Source: Stereum hirsutum FP-91666 SS1 (lineage: Eukaryota; Basidiomycota; Agaricomycetes; Russulales; Stereaceae). From it: a stretch of DNA of 64,000 nt. The stretch covers positions 1,094,313 to 1,158,312 of the forward strand of contig NW_006763139.1 in assembly GCF_000264905.1 (NCBI RefSeq), read 5' to 3'. Positions within the stretch are counted from its first letter, which is position 1. Each line of letters begins with the position of its first letter. The notes beneath the pieces are model-generated. The model did no database searches, was not told the DNA's origin, and was given only the letters and a program-made list of their open reading frames with translations. Positions 36,298 to 47,765 of the stretch are shown piece after piece. A program made the translations under genes and the position numbers.

Positions 36298-39200
36298 TTA
36301 AGAAAGCCTCGCCATCGGAGGCTCAGCAATGCTTTCCTGGAGAGAGGCCAGCCAGCAGGCACCGAAGAGTTTCGGGAAGCGGTCGAGCTTCAGGAACGCG
36401 TATGGGGGATCATGCTCCGCGAGCTCCTTTTCTAGCTTCTTGGACAACTTCGGCTGAGTTATCGCCGCGATCGCAAGGACACAAATCATCTCGGGAAGGC
36501 CGCCCCGTTTTGCGTCTGCTTTGAGGGCCTTTTTCACCTTGGCCCTCGCCTTGCGAATTTCCGGACCAGCTTTGGTTGACCAGACCCACTCCTTCTTCTT
36601 CTGGAAGATACAAGCCAAACGAAAAACACATATCAAGTTAGCAGGTGCAAGATTTGGAACGGTGACGATAGGATGAGTACACACCTTATGGTCAAACCTC
36701 ATATGAAAATGGTCGGGGTCAAGGCTCTCGATCGCCTCTTTGAGCACGGTGTTCGTCAACCCCTTCGGATCCTCGGTGAACTTGGCCTGTATCACGAGCT
36801 CGATGTACCAACTTGGATTTTCCTCCGACTGCAGCAGGCAATGGATGTCGGGACCATCATTATTGTCTGGCCGAATGAATGCCGCGCCTTTGGGAACCTT
36901 GAGCTCGTCCAGGTAATCGGTGGCCCTCCTTGCCTTGAAGGCGAGCTGGGGGGAAGCGCCCGAGTTCGGCGAGACTGCTGATACGACGTACTCACCAGAC
37001 TCCGTGTGAACACTGACCAGACGGAATCGACGTTCAGCTAGGTGTTCGAGCCCCTTGGGGAGGTTGAGGAGGTCCTTCAACGGTGCGAAATCGCCCATCG
37101 CATCTACGGTGACGACTGCGATTTGGTTTTCAAAGTTGGAGCCTTTCTGGTGGGACTCGGGCATGTTCTGGTAGACGGTTGTCATATGCTCCAGAAGCTC
37201 CTTCCTGCAATGGACGGCCACCGCAGAAAACACTATCGGTGCGGCGAACCTTACCTTTTGGACATCTCTCGAGTCACTATGGTCGTAGGTTAGCTTTCCG
37301 ATGCTGGATTCGATGAGTTTGGCCGTCTCTCTGTTGACCGGAGTTGCATATCCGCCCAGCTGCTGCATAACGGTGATGGTGTAGATGGTTTGTTTGACAC
37401 CTGTGAAGTGCCGAACCAGTCAGTGTACTATTTCAACGACACAGGACAATGCTAAGGCTTCGCTCACCCTCGGGGAGGCTATCAAAAGCAGTCCAGTCCA
37501 TAGGATGGACTACTACCCGTTTTATAGTCTGCTCGACGTCATCCCCAAGCGCAGGTTCAGCAGACTCGAACTTTTCACCACACGTGATAAGCCAACCAGT
37601 CCAGAAGGAGACGATGCGACTCAGGACACGATGAGGAGATATTGTCTTCGTCTGGAGTATAATTTCGATCAGCCACGCAGATAACTCGTAGCTAAAGACA
37701 AAAGCGACGACTGTAAGTGATATTGTTGGAGGATATGAAAGGCTAGAATGACACATACGGACCACAAAGCCAATAGACGGCCCGATTCAGAAACCTTTCG
37801 AAATCCATCCGCGGTATCCTGCGTTCCTTAGCCCAGCCCTTAAGCTTGTCCTCTAAAAACGTCCAGTGATCCTCGGCGTCCCAAAATCCGCCAGTAATGG
37901 GAACCTCGACCGTTTCAAAGCCAAAGGAGGCCGCAGTAGACTCGAGAGCGCGCTTCATGGTTCCCGCCGATACGCCGCTCTGAGTAGAAAAGACAGTGCT
38001 GGTGAAGACGTCGTCCAGGTCCAACCAGGCATGGAGAAACTCAGTCAGAACTGAGCAAGGTTCGTCAGGGTGATCACGGAGGCGGAAACGATCAGTGTTG
38101 AAGTGATCTAGGCCGTAGCTGGCGTTCATCACCACCAGAGAGAGATTGTCCCTGAGCTTCGGAGCTTTCGACTTAACTTGATGAGAGAAGCCATGGATGA
38201 GGTGGACAAGTACTTCCATAGGCGCCGTTCGAAGCACTTCAGCACAACGCACAAAGATGTCCTTGGTGGGACCAATACGATCCGGGTCGAACGGCAACCT
38301 GCCAGAGGCCAGTTGGATCGCGGGCCACTCACGCAACCAGTCCTCCAGGGATATGTGCTCCGGTCTGCAATCCAGGAAGGCATTGAAGACGAATAGATGG
38401 CTACCGGCGACTCCTAAAGCGACGTGTTCCGCCGCCTCTCGGTTGTGCTGTATTTGTTTGGGGTCGTCAGCGATAGGGCCAAATTTGGTCTTGTTCTTCA
38501 GGGTCTCCGTTATGGCTATGTGAAGGCTCTGGGAGCCATAAACCGCAGAGCCGTCGGGAAACTTTTTGCGGAGAGCCTCCTCTTCTGGGACAAGCGCGAG
38601 TAGAATGGCGCCTGTATTCATAGAGTGTTGCATGCAAGTGTCGCCCTTGCCTTGTCCCTTGGGGCCGATCAGGATCCTGTCATTGTAGCATAAGTAAAAA
38701 TCAGATAATGTCAAATTTTGATCAGCGGCCACATACGAGTTCTGGTGAGGTTTGGCGAGACTCTTCACTTGCTCTGAGAGCGCTGCGGGGGAATACAGCC
38801 TGTCCAGCTTCATGCTCACCATAGAGCCACTGCCGACTCTAAAGCGACCGGATACTGGGTCGCCGCTTTGAAGCAAGTCTAAGAGTGGTTTATACTCGCT
38901 ATTCAAAACGTCTTCGAGCTGTTTCTTGACAACCGCATACTTCTCCTTCTTTGGCGTGTCAGGTATGATGGGGCGGCCGGCCCATACTTCTGTGCAACAA
39001 AGTCAGTAAGAAGACACTGGTCAATGAAGCAGATATTTCCGTACTGTGATTGATGAGCTCATAATAGCTCTGCACAACAGCTGGCGTGGCCTGTGTGGCC
39101 TGCGTCGCCACGACTTGGTCCATCTTGTGTTTAAATTTGTTTATAACAGGTGACACAGTGGAGTCCTCACGCAATACGGCCATGCCTTCCTTATCATTAT

Positions 39201-39885
39201 GCGTATAACGCAATCCAAGTGCCCAGAACAACACATGGTTCGAGCTAGAGCAAAGAGCTGCGAGGTCAGGATCTTCGACGCGCACTGCATCAATCTTCTC
39301 TTGACATTCGGTTCGAATTACTTCTTGCTCATCCTGAGAGAGGTCGGACCATAGCCTAGTGCAGTGTGGAGCGGGAAGTACCATAGCAGGAGAGTTCGGC
39401 ATTGTGGTAGGATCCGGAGGGCGAACAAGGACTGCGCCAGGAATGTCGTCCAAGAGAGAAAGTGCCGTCCTTGGTTCGGTGCGATAAGTTGAAGAGAGAG
39501 ACCCAGCTGGGGCAGGACTTGGTGAGGCAGCCTCAGGAGGAGAATCTGAAACGTTGCCAGGAGTCCGAATATGAGAACGGCCCATACTTGCTTCAGAGTT
39601 CGAGTGCGCGGCCTCAGACGAGTCATCAAGCCTTGCGTCGTGAGCACCGAGACGAGCGCGCTTTATTTTGCGCTCAAGACGATCCTCTACAGGTGCAGGC
39701 CGTCGAGCGAGAGACACCGACGCATAAGAGCCGGGCCGGGGAGGCTTGCGAGGACGGAGAGTTCTGCTCGAGCCGGAAGCATGAACAGGATCAGGAGGCG
39801 AGGGCCCTGCCGGTGGAAGGCCATCACGGCCGTCCAATGTGTCTGCAGCACTAGTGGTTGACTCCTTCTTTCTCTTGCGGGTCAT
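36298..39885 (-). CDS. Crinkler-like protein: NTPase-like region plus candidate PD-(D/E)xK nuclease domain
   Basis: Uncharacterised multidomain protein. The start at 39885 gives MTRKRKKES, a basic nuclear-signal-like beginning, followed by a Ser/Pro/Arg-rich disordered region and a helical segment (RLWSDLSQDEQEVIRTECQE). The next part has the plan of crinkler NTPases: a P-loop-like ILIGPKGQGKGDTCMQ near 38650-38690, reached after a short intron that happens to be open in frame, then RFLNRAVYWLCGP and YELSAWLIEIILQTKTISP. In the P-loop the usual Ser/Thr after GK is Gly, so ATP binding may be weak. The C-terminus has PDIHCLL followed by WYIELVIQAKF, which resembles the D...QxK active site of Mrr-like nucleases, and ends EPPMARLS at 36298. 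Crinkler proteins with this NTPase-nuclease plan are known from oomycetes and fungi. The assignment is inference from motif order and is moderate only. Confidence 0.55.
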
Positions 39886-40275
39886 GGTTCTTTCGGTATG
39901 GGACAGCTCACAGTGGGCGACTAATGTGTCGCGAGGCAACTAGAGAACCGTCGTCAGAAAGTTGAACAAGGTAAAGGATGAGAACACTCACTGGAAGGAT
40001 CCGATGGTGGTGGTAGAGGGAAATTAAGTGGGACGCAGCGGAAAGGGTCTCTGGGTAGTGGAAGTTGGGATTGCGCTGTGTCGCTGCAAAGAAGGGAAAG
40101 GAAGAAGTTCGGGAGGTGTTAGCCGACGCGTGAGATGGTGTCCAAAGCAAACAAGACACATCACCCGGCGCGCCGGGCCATGCCGGGCCGCGCTCGCTCC
40201 TTTCATCCACGACTTGCGACTTGTGCGTTCCGCGACATACCTCCTTTGAAGATTGCACAATCCAATACCCTCGCC
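39886..40275. promoter_or_regulatory. Shared promoter interval of the crinkler-like gene and its divergent neighbour
   Basis: This 390-bp interval lies between diverging starts at 39885 and 40276. The plus frame is open from 40135 and the minus frame extends slightly past 39885, so either start could be further upstream. No TATA box was recognised. Confidence 0.45.
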
Positions 40276-42437
40276 ATGTACGCGCTCCGGCCGATCCAGA
40301 ACTGTATGTTAGGGAAACGTCGACGCGACAATGTCGACGTCAACATCCCAGCAGAACCGCCGGCGAAACAACGCCATCTAACATCTCCACCGCCGAAACG
40401 TCAGACTCGACCCTCGACGAAGCCTGCGACGACCAGTCAGAACTGTTATTCGCTGAGGAATACCAGAGAGCGCGCCAGAAGGGCCATCGCAGCAAGTAAC
40501 ACTCCCATCCCAGCTCCCAATCCAGTCCCAATCCCAATCCCTCCCACGAAGCCCAACCTCAAGAAGCGTCAGCACACCGCTGTGGACGCTGATGTTTCCA
40601 CAGTTGAACCAAAAGCAAAACGGCATCACCAGCGCCATCTAACCTCCCCACCGCCGAAACGTCAGACTCGTTCCTCGACAAGGCCTGCGACGACCAGCCA
40701 GAATCGTTATTCGCTGAGGAATACCAGAGAGTGCGCCAGAAGGGCCATTGCAGGAAGCAACACTCCCATCCCAGCTCCCAATCCAGTCCCAATCCCAATC
40801 CCTCCCACGAAGCCCAACCTCAGGAAGCGTCAGCGCACCGCTGAGGACGCCGATGTTTCCACAGTTGAACCAAAAGCAAAGCGGCATCACCAGCGCCATC
40901 TAACCTCTCGACCGACGAAACGCATAGCCCGTAACTCGTCAAAGCCAGCTATTCCCACTCAAACCCGTTACTCGCTCAGGATGACCCCAGATCGTATTCG
41001 ACGAAACATCGCGGCATCACCCTCAGCTGCTCCCGTCCCAGATCCCATTCCTGCACCCGTCTCAATCCCATCCCTTATCCAAGTCAGTGCCCCGGCCCCC
41101 ACTTCAGCTACTGTACCAGACCTGACAGCCCCCAGCGACCGAGCCGCCACCTCCTCTTGCATTCAAGACCGCTCAGTCCCCATTCAGATTACTCGCGTCC
41201 TTAACCCTGTCATAGCTCCCATCTCAGACCCCACCCTGGTTCCTCCTTCAACGTCCATCCCCTCTCGTTGTTCGGTCAATCCTGCAAGCACATTGTCTAA
41301 ACCTACGCATCTGCCGTGGTCTCAACTCCCAGAGGTCACACAAACTCGACTGTCTGCTCAGTACAATGATCTGATCACTCGCACCTGGGGAAGCCACTCC
41401 ATCCTCTGGACTGACGGGTGGGATGGTTTCGCTGAAGCTCTGGGTCTATCCACCTGCCAGAAACCTATCGGTGTCCCAGAAGATGATGTGCTCATCATGT
41501 TCCGTGACTTACGCGAGGCTCTGAGCACCATACACAGGAAGATCAATTTCTATGATTTTTGCCACCATCGTGAGTACAGATATACTTCTTTTTCAGGCTT
41601 GCGTACTCAACTGGGTCCTTCTAGATGTATTCTCGAATGATTTGGACACGTCAATCAATGAGGCATTAGCCCAAGTAGACCCTTCGTTTATACCAACGTG
41701 TGTGTTCTTCCTCTATGTACTAACCAATTTTCCCTGATCATTTGACCCTAATCTATTATAGGTATTGTGAAGTTGAGGGATTTCCTCCACATACTTTAGA
41801 CCTCCTGCGCAAGGTCAGCGCAAACTGGGGCTTTTATTTCGCGTATTCGCCAAATAAGACATCGGAGGAAGCTCATGCAAGCAAGCTATCCCACGATCTA
41901 ATTCTCGCAACGCAAGAGCTCGGGGCTTCCATGGACACTGCAACTCACAGTCACAAAGCAACATCGCACCACGCAGCCTTGGCACAACGCTGCTTTAACG
42001 CCCTCTACCTCACTCGCATCATCGCCCTCCAGAGATTCCTAGATTGCCTACCTCGAGATATGGACGCAAAGCTCGCACGCATTGAATGGGCTCTATTTCA
42101 ATATGATCCACCTCGTCTACCGGATGGAGACGACATATTCTCCGCGATTTATCGCCGTGTCACGAGAGCTTGTGGTTCTGTCTTCGATCTCAAGCGGGCG
42201 GCCGAAGGTCGGTTTCGTGCTCTGGTCAAGAAGGACCGGCACCTTTTCCTGAAAAAAAGTGAACTCCAAAGTGAACTCCCGTATGTTTTGTTCGAGTTTT
42301 CCCACCAATTGCCATTCCTTCTCGCAGTCGACGAGGTCGAAAAACCTGTTCTCCAGAGCCCTTCGGGCGGTCACCGTCCAGCCTGCTCCCGCCTTGGTGT
42401 CAATGCCCTGTTTTATGGATTTGACGCGCCTCCTTGA
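40276..42437 (+). CDS. Unrecognised protein with internal 87-residue tandem repeats
   Basis: I do not recognise this family. The chosen start at 40276 gives MYALRPIQNCMLGKRRRDN; an in-frame ATG at 40135 is possible. The N-terminal third is basic and Pro/Ser/Thr-rich and holds two near-identical units plus a decayed third, each with YSLR.T..R.RR.IA followed by proline-rich sequence and KAKRHHQRHLTS. Basic clusters suggest a nuclear protein. The C-terminal half looks globular and helical: LPWSQLPEVTQTRLSAQYND, WTDGWDGFAEALGL, then after two introns FSNDLDTSINEALAQVDPSF and YCEVEGFPPHTLDLLRKVSA. It ends near FGFDAPP-like sequence at 42437; a further intron near the end is possible. It is head-to-head with the crinkler-like gene, which hints at shared regulation but proves nothing about function. 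Confidence 0.6.
40362..40884 (+). repeat. 261-bp in-frame tandem repeat, two copies plus a decayed third
   Basis: Copies at about 40362-40622 and 40623-40883 are nearly identical at the nucleotide level, for example CCGCCGAAACGTCAGACTCG in both and the proline-coding run CAATCCCAATCCC. A diverged third copy begins near 40884. The period is a multiple of three (87 codons), so reading frame is kept. Near identity suggests recent duplication or gene conversion. Confidence 0.85.
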
Positions 42438-42884
42438 GGCCCTTCGTATGTGTTCCATTCCCTCTATCCCGTTTCGCGCTTCCTTACACCCTGTTCTGTC
42501 CAGCTGCAGCCTTGAATTGTCGCCATCACCTCCCTTTAATTGTCGCCATCCATTACTTGGCCTCCTGGCTACTCGGTCGCCGCGGCGCCCAACCTTGATG
42601 AAGCCATGTTGACCAGGCCATTTCAAGAACATTGGACGTGGTACAAGCATACATCCATGATGGTCTGAGACCGTACGCTAACGGATGCAAAGCATCGATC
42701 TCCATGCTCGATACTGCGAAGAGGTCCTAGGTCTGCGCCCACCCGCCATGTCTATCGGAACCGACGCCCCGATCCAGCCAGTTCGTCTTCACCTCCGTCA
42801 ATCGGTCGACGTTACACCTTCACGAAAGGATCCCGGCTTCCCGTTTTTGTCTTTCTAACCCGCCTATAAGTCACTCTGTGGCAG

Positions 42885-43640
42885 GTGATCGATTTCGCCC
42901 TTACGGTCTTTCTTGTGTCGATACCAGCTACACGTCCATGCCCTGGTGCAGTCTATCTACAGCGATCGGCTGTGTCCAGCGCGTTGTCCTACAACGCCTG
43001 TGGATCATGTACTGGTACTCATATAGACACTACTTCCCGAACCCATCTTCGTCACCTCTCTCTCTGCATCCGCATCGAGGTCTCCAGCCTCTCTCGTCCT
43101 CGTCGTCGCCTTCGTCGATCCCACTTCCTGCACGACGTTTGCCTCCGCCCCTTCCACCCCTGCCGTTTTGGTCCGCGATGACTTTTATCTTACGGCGCCT
43201 CCATCTGTGGTGCTCGCGTCGTGCTTCCGGCCTCACTCTCGTGCTCGTTGCGGGACATCGCCTCCCAGCGGCATCATCCTCGCGCGGTTATCGGGCTCCC
43301 CGGTGGATGTGTGTGGTGTGAGGTGGGTGGATGTGCGGGTACGGTGGTTGATCTCCACACACACCATCGGGCCCACCTTCATTCCACCGCCCATCTACCT
43401 CCAGTCTGTCTCTACGTCTTTGTTCGTAACACGTACAGGCACTGTTCCCAAGCCACCAACGTTCACCTCGAACTCGATCCATCCGCTTCTTGTTGATAGA
43501 GGTTGATCTGTCCAGTTCCGCTGATCTTTATCTTTATACTTTCCCTATTACGGTCTCTTTTTCTTCGTGCTGATATTAGCTACGTGGCCGTGTCCTGGCA
43601 CAGTCCATCTACAGCGATCGGCTCGTGTCCAACATGTCCG
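42885..43640. repeat. Dispersed direct repeat pair (about 42885-43010 and 43530-43640)
   Basis: Both copies read TTACGGTCT, then AGCTAC, then CCTGG.(T/A)CAGTC, then ATCTACAGCGATCGGCT in the same order, spaced about 650 bp apart. The second copy is diverged. No coding function was seen. Confidence 0.6.
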
Positions 43641-43699
43641 TGGCTACCAGTACTTCTATCCCATCACTCTTGATCAAGTCTCGACCGTTTGATCTTCTT

Positions 43700-43975
43700 C
43701 TTTCTCGCTTTTGTTTATGTCTCGCGGATTGTGCCTGTATTTGCTTTCCGTTCATGTATCTTGTCCCCGCAATCCTGCTTCATGTTGTCGTTGATCTTTC
43801 GTTTACGTTCTCGCGGATTGTGCCTGTAACTTGCTTTCTGATCCTGTATTTTGTCCCCTCAATCCTGTTTCCTGTTGTCTTTGATCTTTCGCTTGTCTCG
43901 CGGATTGTGCCTGTACTCGACTTCCTACGTGTTCATGTATTCCGTACCCGCACCTTAGTGCCCATCCTCACTGGT
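43700..43975. repeat. 88-bp tandem repeat, about three diverged copies
   Basis: The landmark CTCGCGGATTGTGCCTGTA begins at about 43721, 43810 and 43897, giving periods of 89 and 87 bp. Each copy continues with TTC.TGTAT and TGTCCCC.CAATCCTG-type sequence; the third copy decays toward 43975. It is non-coding as far as can be judged. Confidence 0.75.
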
Positions 43976-44728
43976 TCTTTACCCTCTTAGACTAGACTTT
44001 TGAGTCTCTCATACAACGCTCCTAATAACAGTACCAAATTTGAGAGTGTATACAATTGCAGGACCTGAAGAGTATGCAGTAAGGTTCTAAAAGTATCGCC
44101 GATACCGTACATATACGAGTTCACGACCTGAAGGCGGAGTCGAGAGAGTTGGAGACAATGGAGATTCAGAGGTCGCAACGTAGGGTTTATGTCTGAGTGG
44201 AAGCAGGTTAGAGAGTTAGTAAAGGATGAGCGAAGGAGTGGTGTAGAGCGTCGCTAGTACCAGCAGCAAGCGATTTCCAAACCAAACGCTGATTCGCGAA
44301 GCTTGGGTCAGACCAGGAAACGTCAAGGGAATGTGGTATATATACATATATAAGCGGGCGACAAGATGCGTAGAGGCAAGATATATCAGACAAATTCAGA
44401 TGGAGAGAAGAGACTAGATTCGGATGTATGGCTGGGTGGGGAATGGGGGAGTGTGCAAGGTATGCTGTGTACGTACTATGCAAGACGGAGAGACGAATAG
44501 ATGAGACGAGAGAAAGATCTGAGCATTGATGCAGATGCGTGAGGCAGGAGGCAGGGGCAGTGGGGTGGATGGATGGATGCTTGCGAAGAAAACATGCACA
44601 AAAGGGATATAAATATGGACAACGAAGGAGGGTAAATCAAGAAGAAGATAACAAATCCAAGCGGAGTAGGTGCAAAACAGAACTAAACAAAAAGCATTCC
44701 TTCAAACCAAGTTGAGCCATCCGGTCCC

Positions 44729-47194
44729 TCAAGCTACCACATCTGCAGAACTAAAACTGCTTCGCCTTCTCCTCACACTCCTCAAGCCTGGCCTTTCGCC
44801 CTTCCCAGGATTGCCCGGCTTCACCACCGCACTCGCAGCCCCAGTCTTCATCCACTCCTGCCCGGTCGCAGAACCAGCCTTACCCTGAGCGACGGCCTTC
44901 AACGCGTTGGCGTCACCCATCGAGCTCACCGACGTATGGTGTGGCCTCTTCAGCGGCACCAAAGTCGGCAACCTCGACGGCACAGGGGATACCGGTCTCT
45001 GCGACCGCCTCGTGGGTGCTGGTGTCGAAGGTTTCGAAGTGGTCGCAGTCGAAGGCTTAGCGGCAGCAGTCACCTTCGTCGCAGCTGTACTTCTCGTAGT
45101 GCTTCCATGCGTAAGCCTAGGAATCTTGTTTGGCGGAGGTGCAGCGTTCGCCTTATTCGACGTAGAACTGAGCGCGGTCCCAGGTCTCCTCGAGCTGTTC
45201 ATAGCGCCCGCCGTCGATCGCGTAACCCTTGCGGGCCTCTGTTCACTCGCAGTGATGCCTCTCGGTGGCGTGGCCTTCGCCTTCTTCGCAGGAGGAACGA
45301 CACCCAAGGCCGGTAACGTATCCTCTTCCTCACCCGCGTCCTCCTCATCCGATGAATCCACAGCTACCCGTTTCGAGTTGGGAGTCTTACGCGGCTGACC
45401 AGGTGGAGCTATCGATTTTGCTTTCGCGGCAGCAGCAGCGACATGCTTGTTCGGCGTCACGGGTGGCAACATCGGGCCAGGCGGGGTCGACGGCGGGAAC
45501 GCAATCGTGACCTCCATAGGCATCGGCACGTTCTCCGACTCCACCGTCATATCCACCTCCTTGCCCTTCGCTTTCGACTTTGCGGTTGTCGTCGTAGTCG
45601 CGTTGGCCATCTCGGTATCGGACTCAGCAGGAGGAGTGGCGGGGGCGACAACGAGGGTGGTAGCAGCTTGGGCTTGAGCCTGAGTGCGTCGCATTTCATC
45701 GACGGCCGCCCATTTGGCCCATTCGAGCTGTTTACAGTACATGTACTGTTGTTGGGGACCGACGACACAGCCGGGACGGACGATGCGCATGAAGGCGATG
45801 GCTTCGGAAGCCGTGAAGCCGTATTTCCAGATAAGATAGGCGCCGATGAGGGTTCCTGTACGTCCAAGGCCTGCTTTGCACTAGAGACAACCATGAGTTT
45901 AGTACACGTCGATCGTATATTGAGAACACGTTCGTTAGAAGCGATAGCTAAGGAACTCGAGGACGTACGTGCACAGCGACGACGCCTCCCCCTGAAATGA
46001 CCTCGTCCGACACATCAATGAATCTCCGCACGATCTCGTCCGTAGGATTGGTTCCATCATCGAAGTAGAGTTCGAGATGATTGATCCCCCGTTCGAGGAA
46101 GGTATTCCGATCGTAGAGCTCGTTGTTGAGCCTGACGACAATCTTGATGTTCCTCTGCTCGAAGTACTCCAGACAGTTCATAAACGGCGTCGGCAGCTTC
46201 CTCTTCAACGCCAATTTACTCCCCGAACCCGCTCTCGCCGGCAAACACCCAGCCGCGAACGTCGCCTCAGCCTTATCCTTCTCCTTATCCTTCTGTCCCT
46301 TCACCCACGTCGGATCCATCGGCGACGCGAACGCGATGAAGTTTGGTGTGATCCAGTTCCAGTCACCGTTCTCGACCTTTTCGTAATACTCGTACTCGTT
46401 CACATCGAATTCGTTCAGGTCGCAGAGACCGTTCTGCATGGCTTTGTAGACGCCCCAGAGGCAGTCTTGGATGTTGAGGTTAAAGTCGGAGTGACCGCGG
46501 CCTGCGTCGCGGAAGGGCATGAATTCGAGCTCGGCGATGGGTTGGAAGGCGTCCCACGGTGCGCGTTGTTGTACGATCAGCTGAGGACGGGGGTGAAGGG
46601 TCAGAATTGGTTAGGGCGGTGATGATGGGTATGTGCTGTGCGCACCGAGAAGAGAGCCATGAGAAGAGCCGCATTAGCTTTACGCCGTGGATCATCGGAA
46701 GTGTAGAGCACGAGTCTGTAAGAAGACAGTTCCTCGTCCTGAACCCAGATCGGTCGGACAATAAGATCAGACCATTTGACAACGAAGACGTAAGATGAGA
46801 TGATAACGTACGCCTAGCAATGAGTGAATGTAGATGCAGGCCTTGTATACCATAGCGATGTTGAGAGGACCCCAATCCTGATAGAAGGACATGTAGACGA
46901 GCTGGTCATCGATGGTGAAGTAGTAATATTTCGCGTCATCGTCTGGGGTGACTGAGGGACCACCCTTGGCCATGCCTCGTACGCGAGGCTTGTCGCCATC
47001 CTTGAGATCGTTCAGAGTCGACTGTTTCGGCGCAGGATGGGGAAATGTGGTGAAATAGAGTCTAGCCGACATATCAGTGTAAAGCGCCTGGTCAGTTCGA
47101 GTTGGGCGCCAGTGATTGTGGCGACGAAGCACAGTCAGTCAGCTTAAACTTACCTGTCGCCGAAATGGCATAGTGGCTCGCAGTTTGGGGCCAT
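44729..47194 (-). CDS. CDC14: CDC14 dual-specificity protein phosphatase
   Basis: Proline-directed phosphatase that reverses CDK phosphorylation during mitotic exit and cytokinesis. The start at 47194 gives [14 protein letters not shown]. The N-terminal domain A follows ([37 protein letters not shown]), then [20 protein letters not shown] and [14 protein letters not shown]. The catalytic domain gives [20 protein letters not shown] and [20 protein letters not shown], the C-x5-R signature formed across an intron near 45883-45965, then ILKYGF-like sequence and [18 protein letters not shown]. The long C-terminal tail (about 300 residues) is Ser/Thr/Pro/Lys-rich and disordered, with [16 protein letters not shown], and ends [14 protein letters not shown] at 44729. 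Such tails carry regulatory phosphosites and nuclear signals in fungal CDC14. Core identity is secure. Confidence 0.93.
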
Positions 47195-47765
47195 GGTGTG
47201 CGGTGGGGATGACGGCAAGAAGGAAGGAGGGGGGAAGGGCGTGAGGTGAGGACGGCTGGAGGAAGGGCAGCTGGAGATGGGGGAGAGGAGCAGGCCTGGT
47301 AAGCGTGTCGACGAGTCCGGCACGCTGTCCCCACCAGGCGTGACCGTGTGAGTCCTTTGGACGCGTCTCCAGATTTCAAATTCATTAGATTTGCAGGTAT
47401 CGCATTCGTCCTCCTCGTTTGCTGCAGATATCCACGACCACTGCTCACGGTATGTATATAACACGAAGAGACGCGTTACTCGACTCGGGAAGAGCGCGTC
47501 GAGCGCGTCCTGGGGAGAGAATCAACAAACATGGTTGAACGTGCTACGATATGCCAACTTCGCGATCGTGGCGCGTACCGCGTAAATGTTGCGTAACTGA
47601 GATCCGGGTCCGTTCATTGAGATAAGATCATCGAAAACAATGTCCCTCGCCGGAACACGATATGCCTCCTTGGCAGCATCTTGACATCAACACACACGTC
47701 CACAAACTGTATCCTGTTGGCCAGGTAGCAGATGTCTCCATGTAGAACTCGAAGCCATGTGTGTT
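47195..47765. promoter_or_regulatory. CDC14 upstream region and TTI2-like 3' flank
   Basis: About 570 bp between two same-strand genes. It contains the CDC14 promoter and 5' UTR. Minus-strand frames (47092-47464) overlap the CDC14 start in other frames and show no domain. Confidence 0.4.

Larger units (their letters stand above)
42438..44728. other. Repeat-rich spacer, no gene recognised
   Basis: About 2.3 kb between the 3' ends of the 261-bp-repeat gene (plus) and CDC14 (minus). It contains a dispersed direct repeat and an 88-bp tandem array, listed separately, and pyrimidine-rich stretches. Short frames in it have no recognised domain. A TA-rich run lies near 44334-44353. Confidence 0.45.

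Noticed and set aside
38695..38762. In-frame extension through YVAADQNLTLSDF before the crinkler-like P-loop
   Set aside because: The segment starts gtatgt and ends acag on the minus strand, and skipping it joins QNS directly to ILIGPKGQGK, so it is read as an intron that happens to be open.
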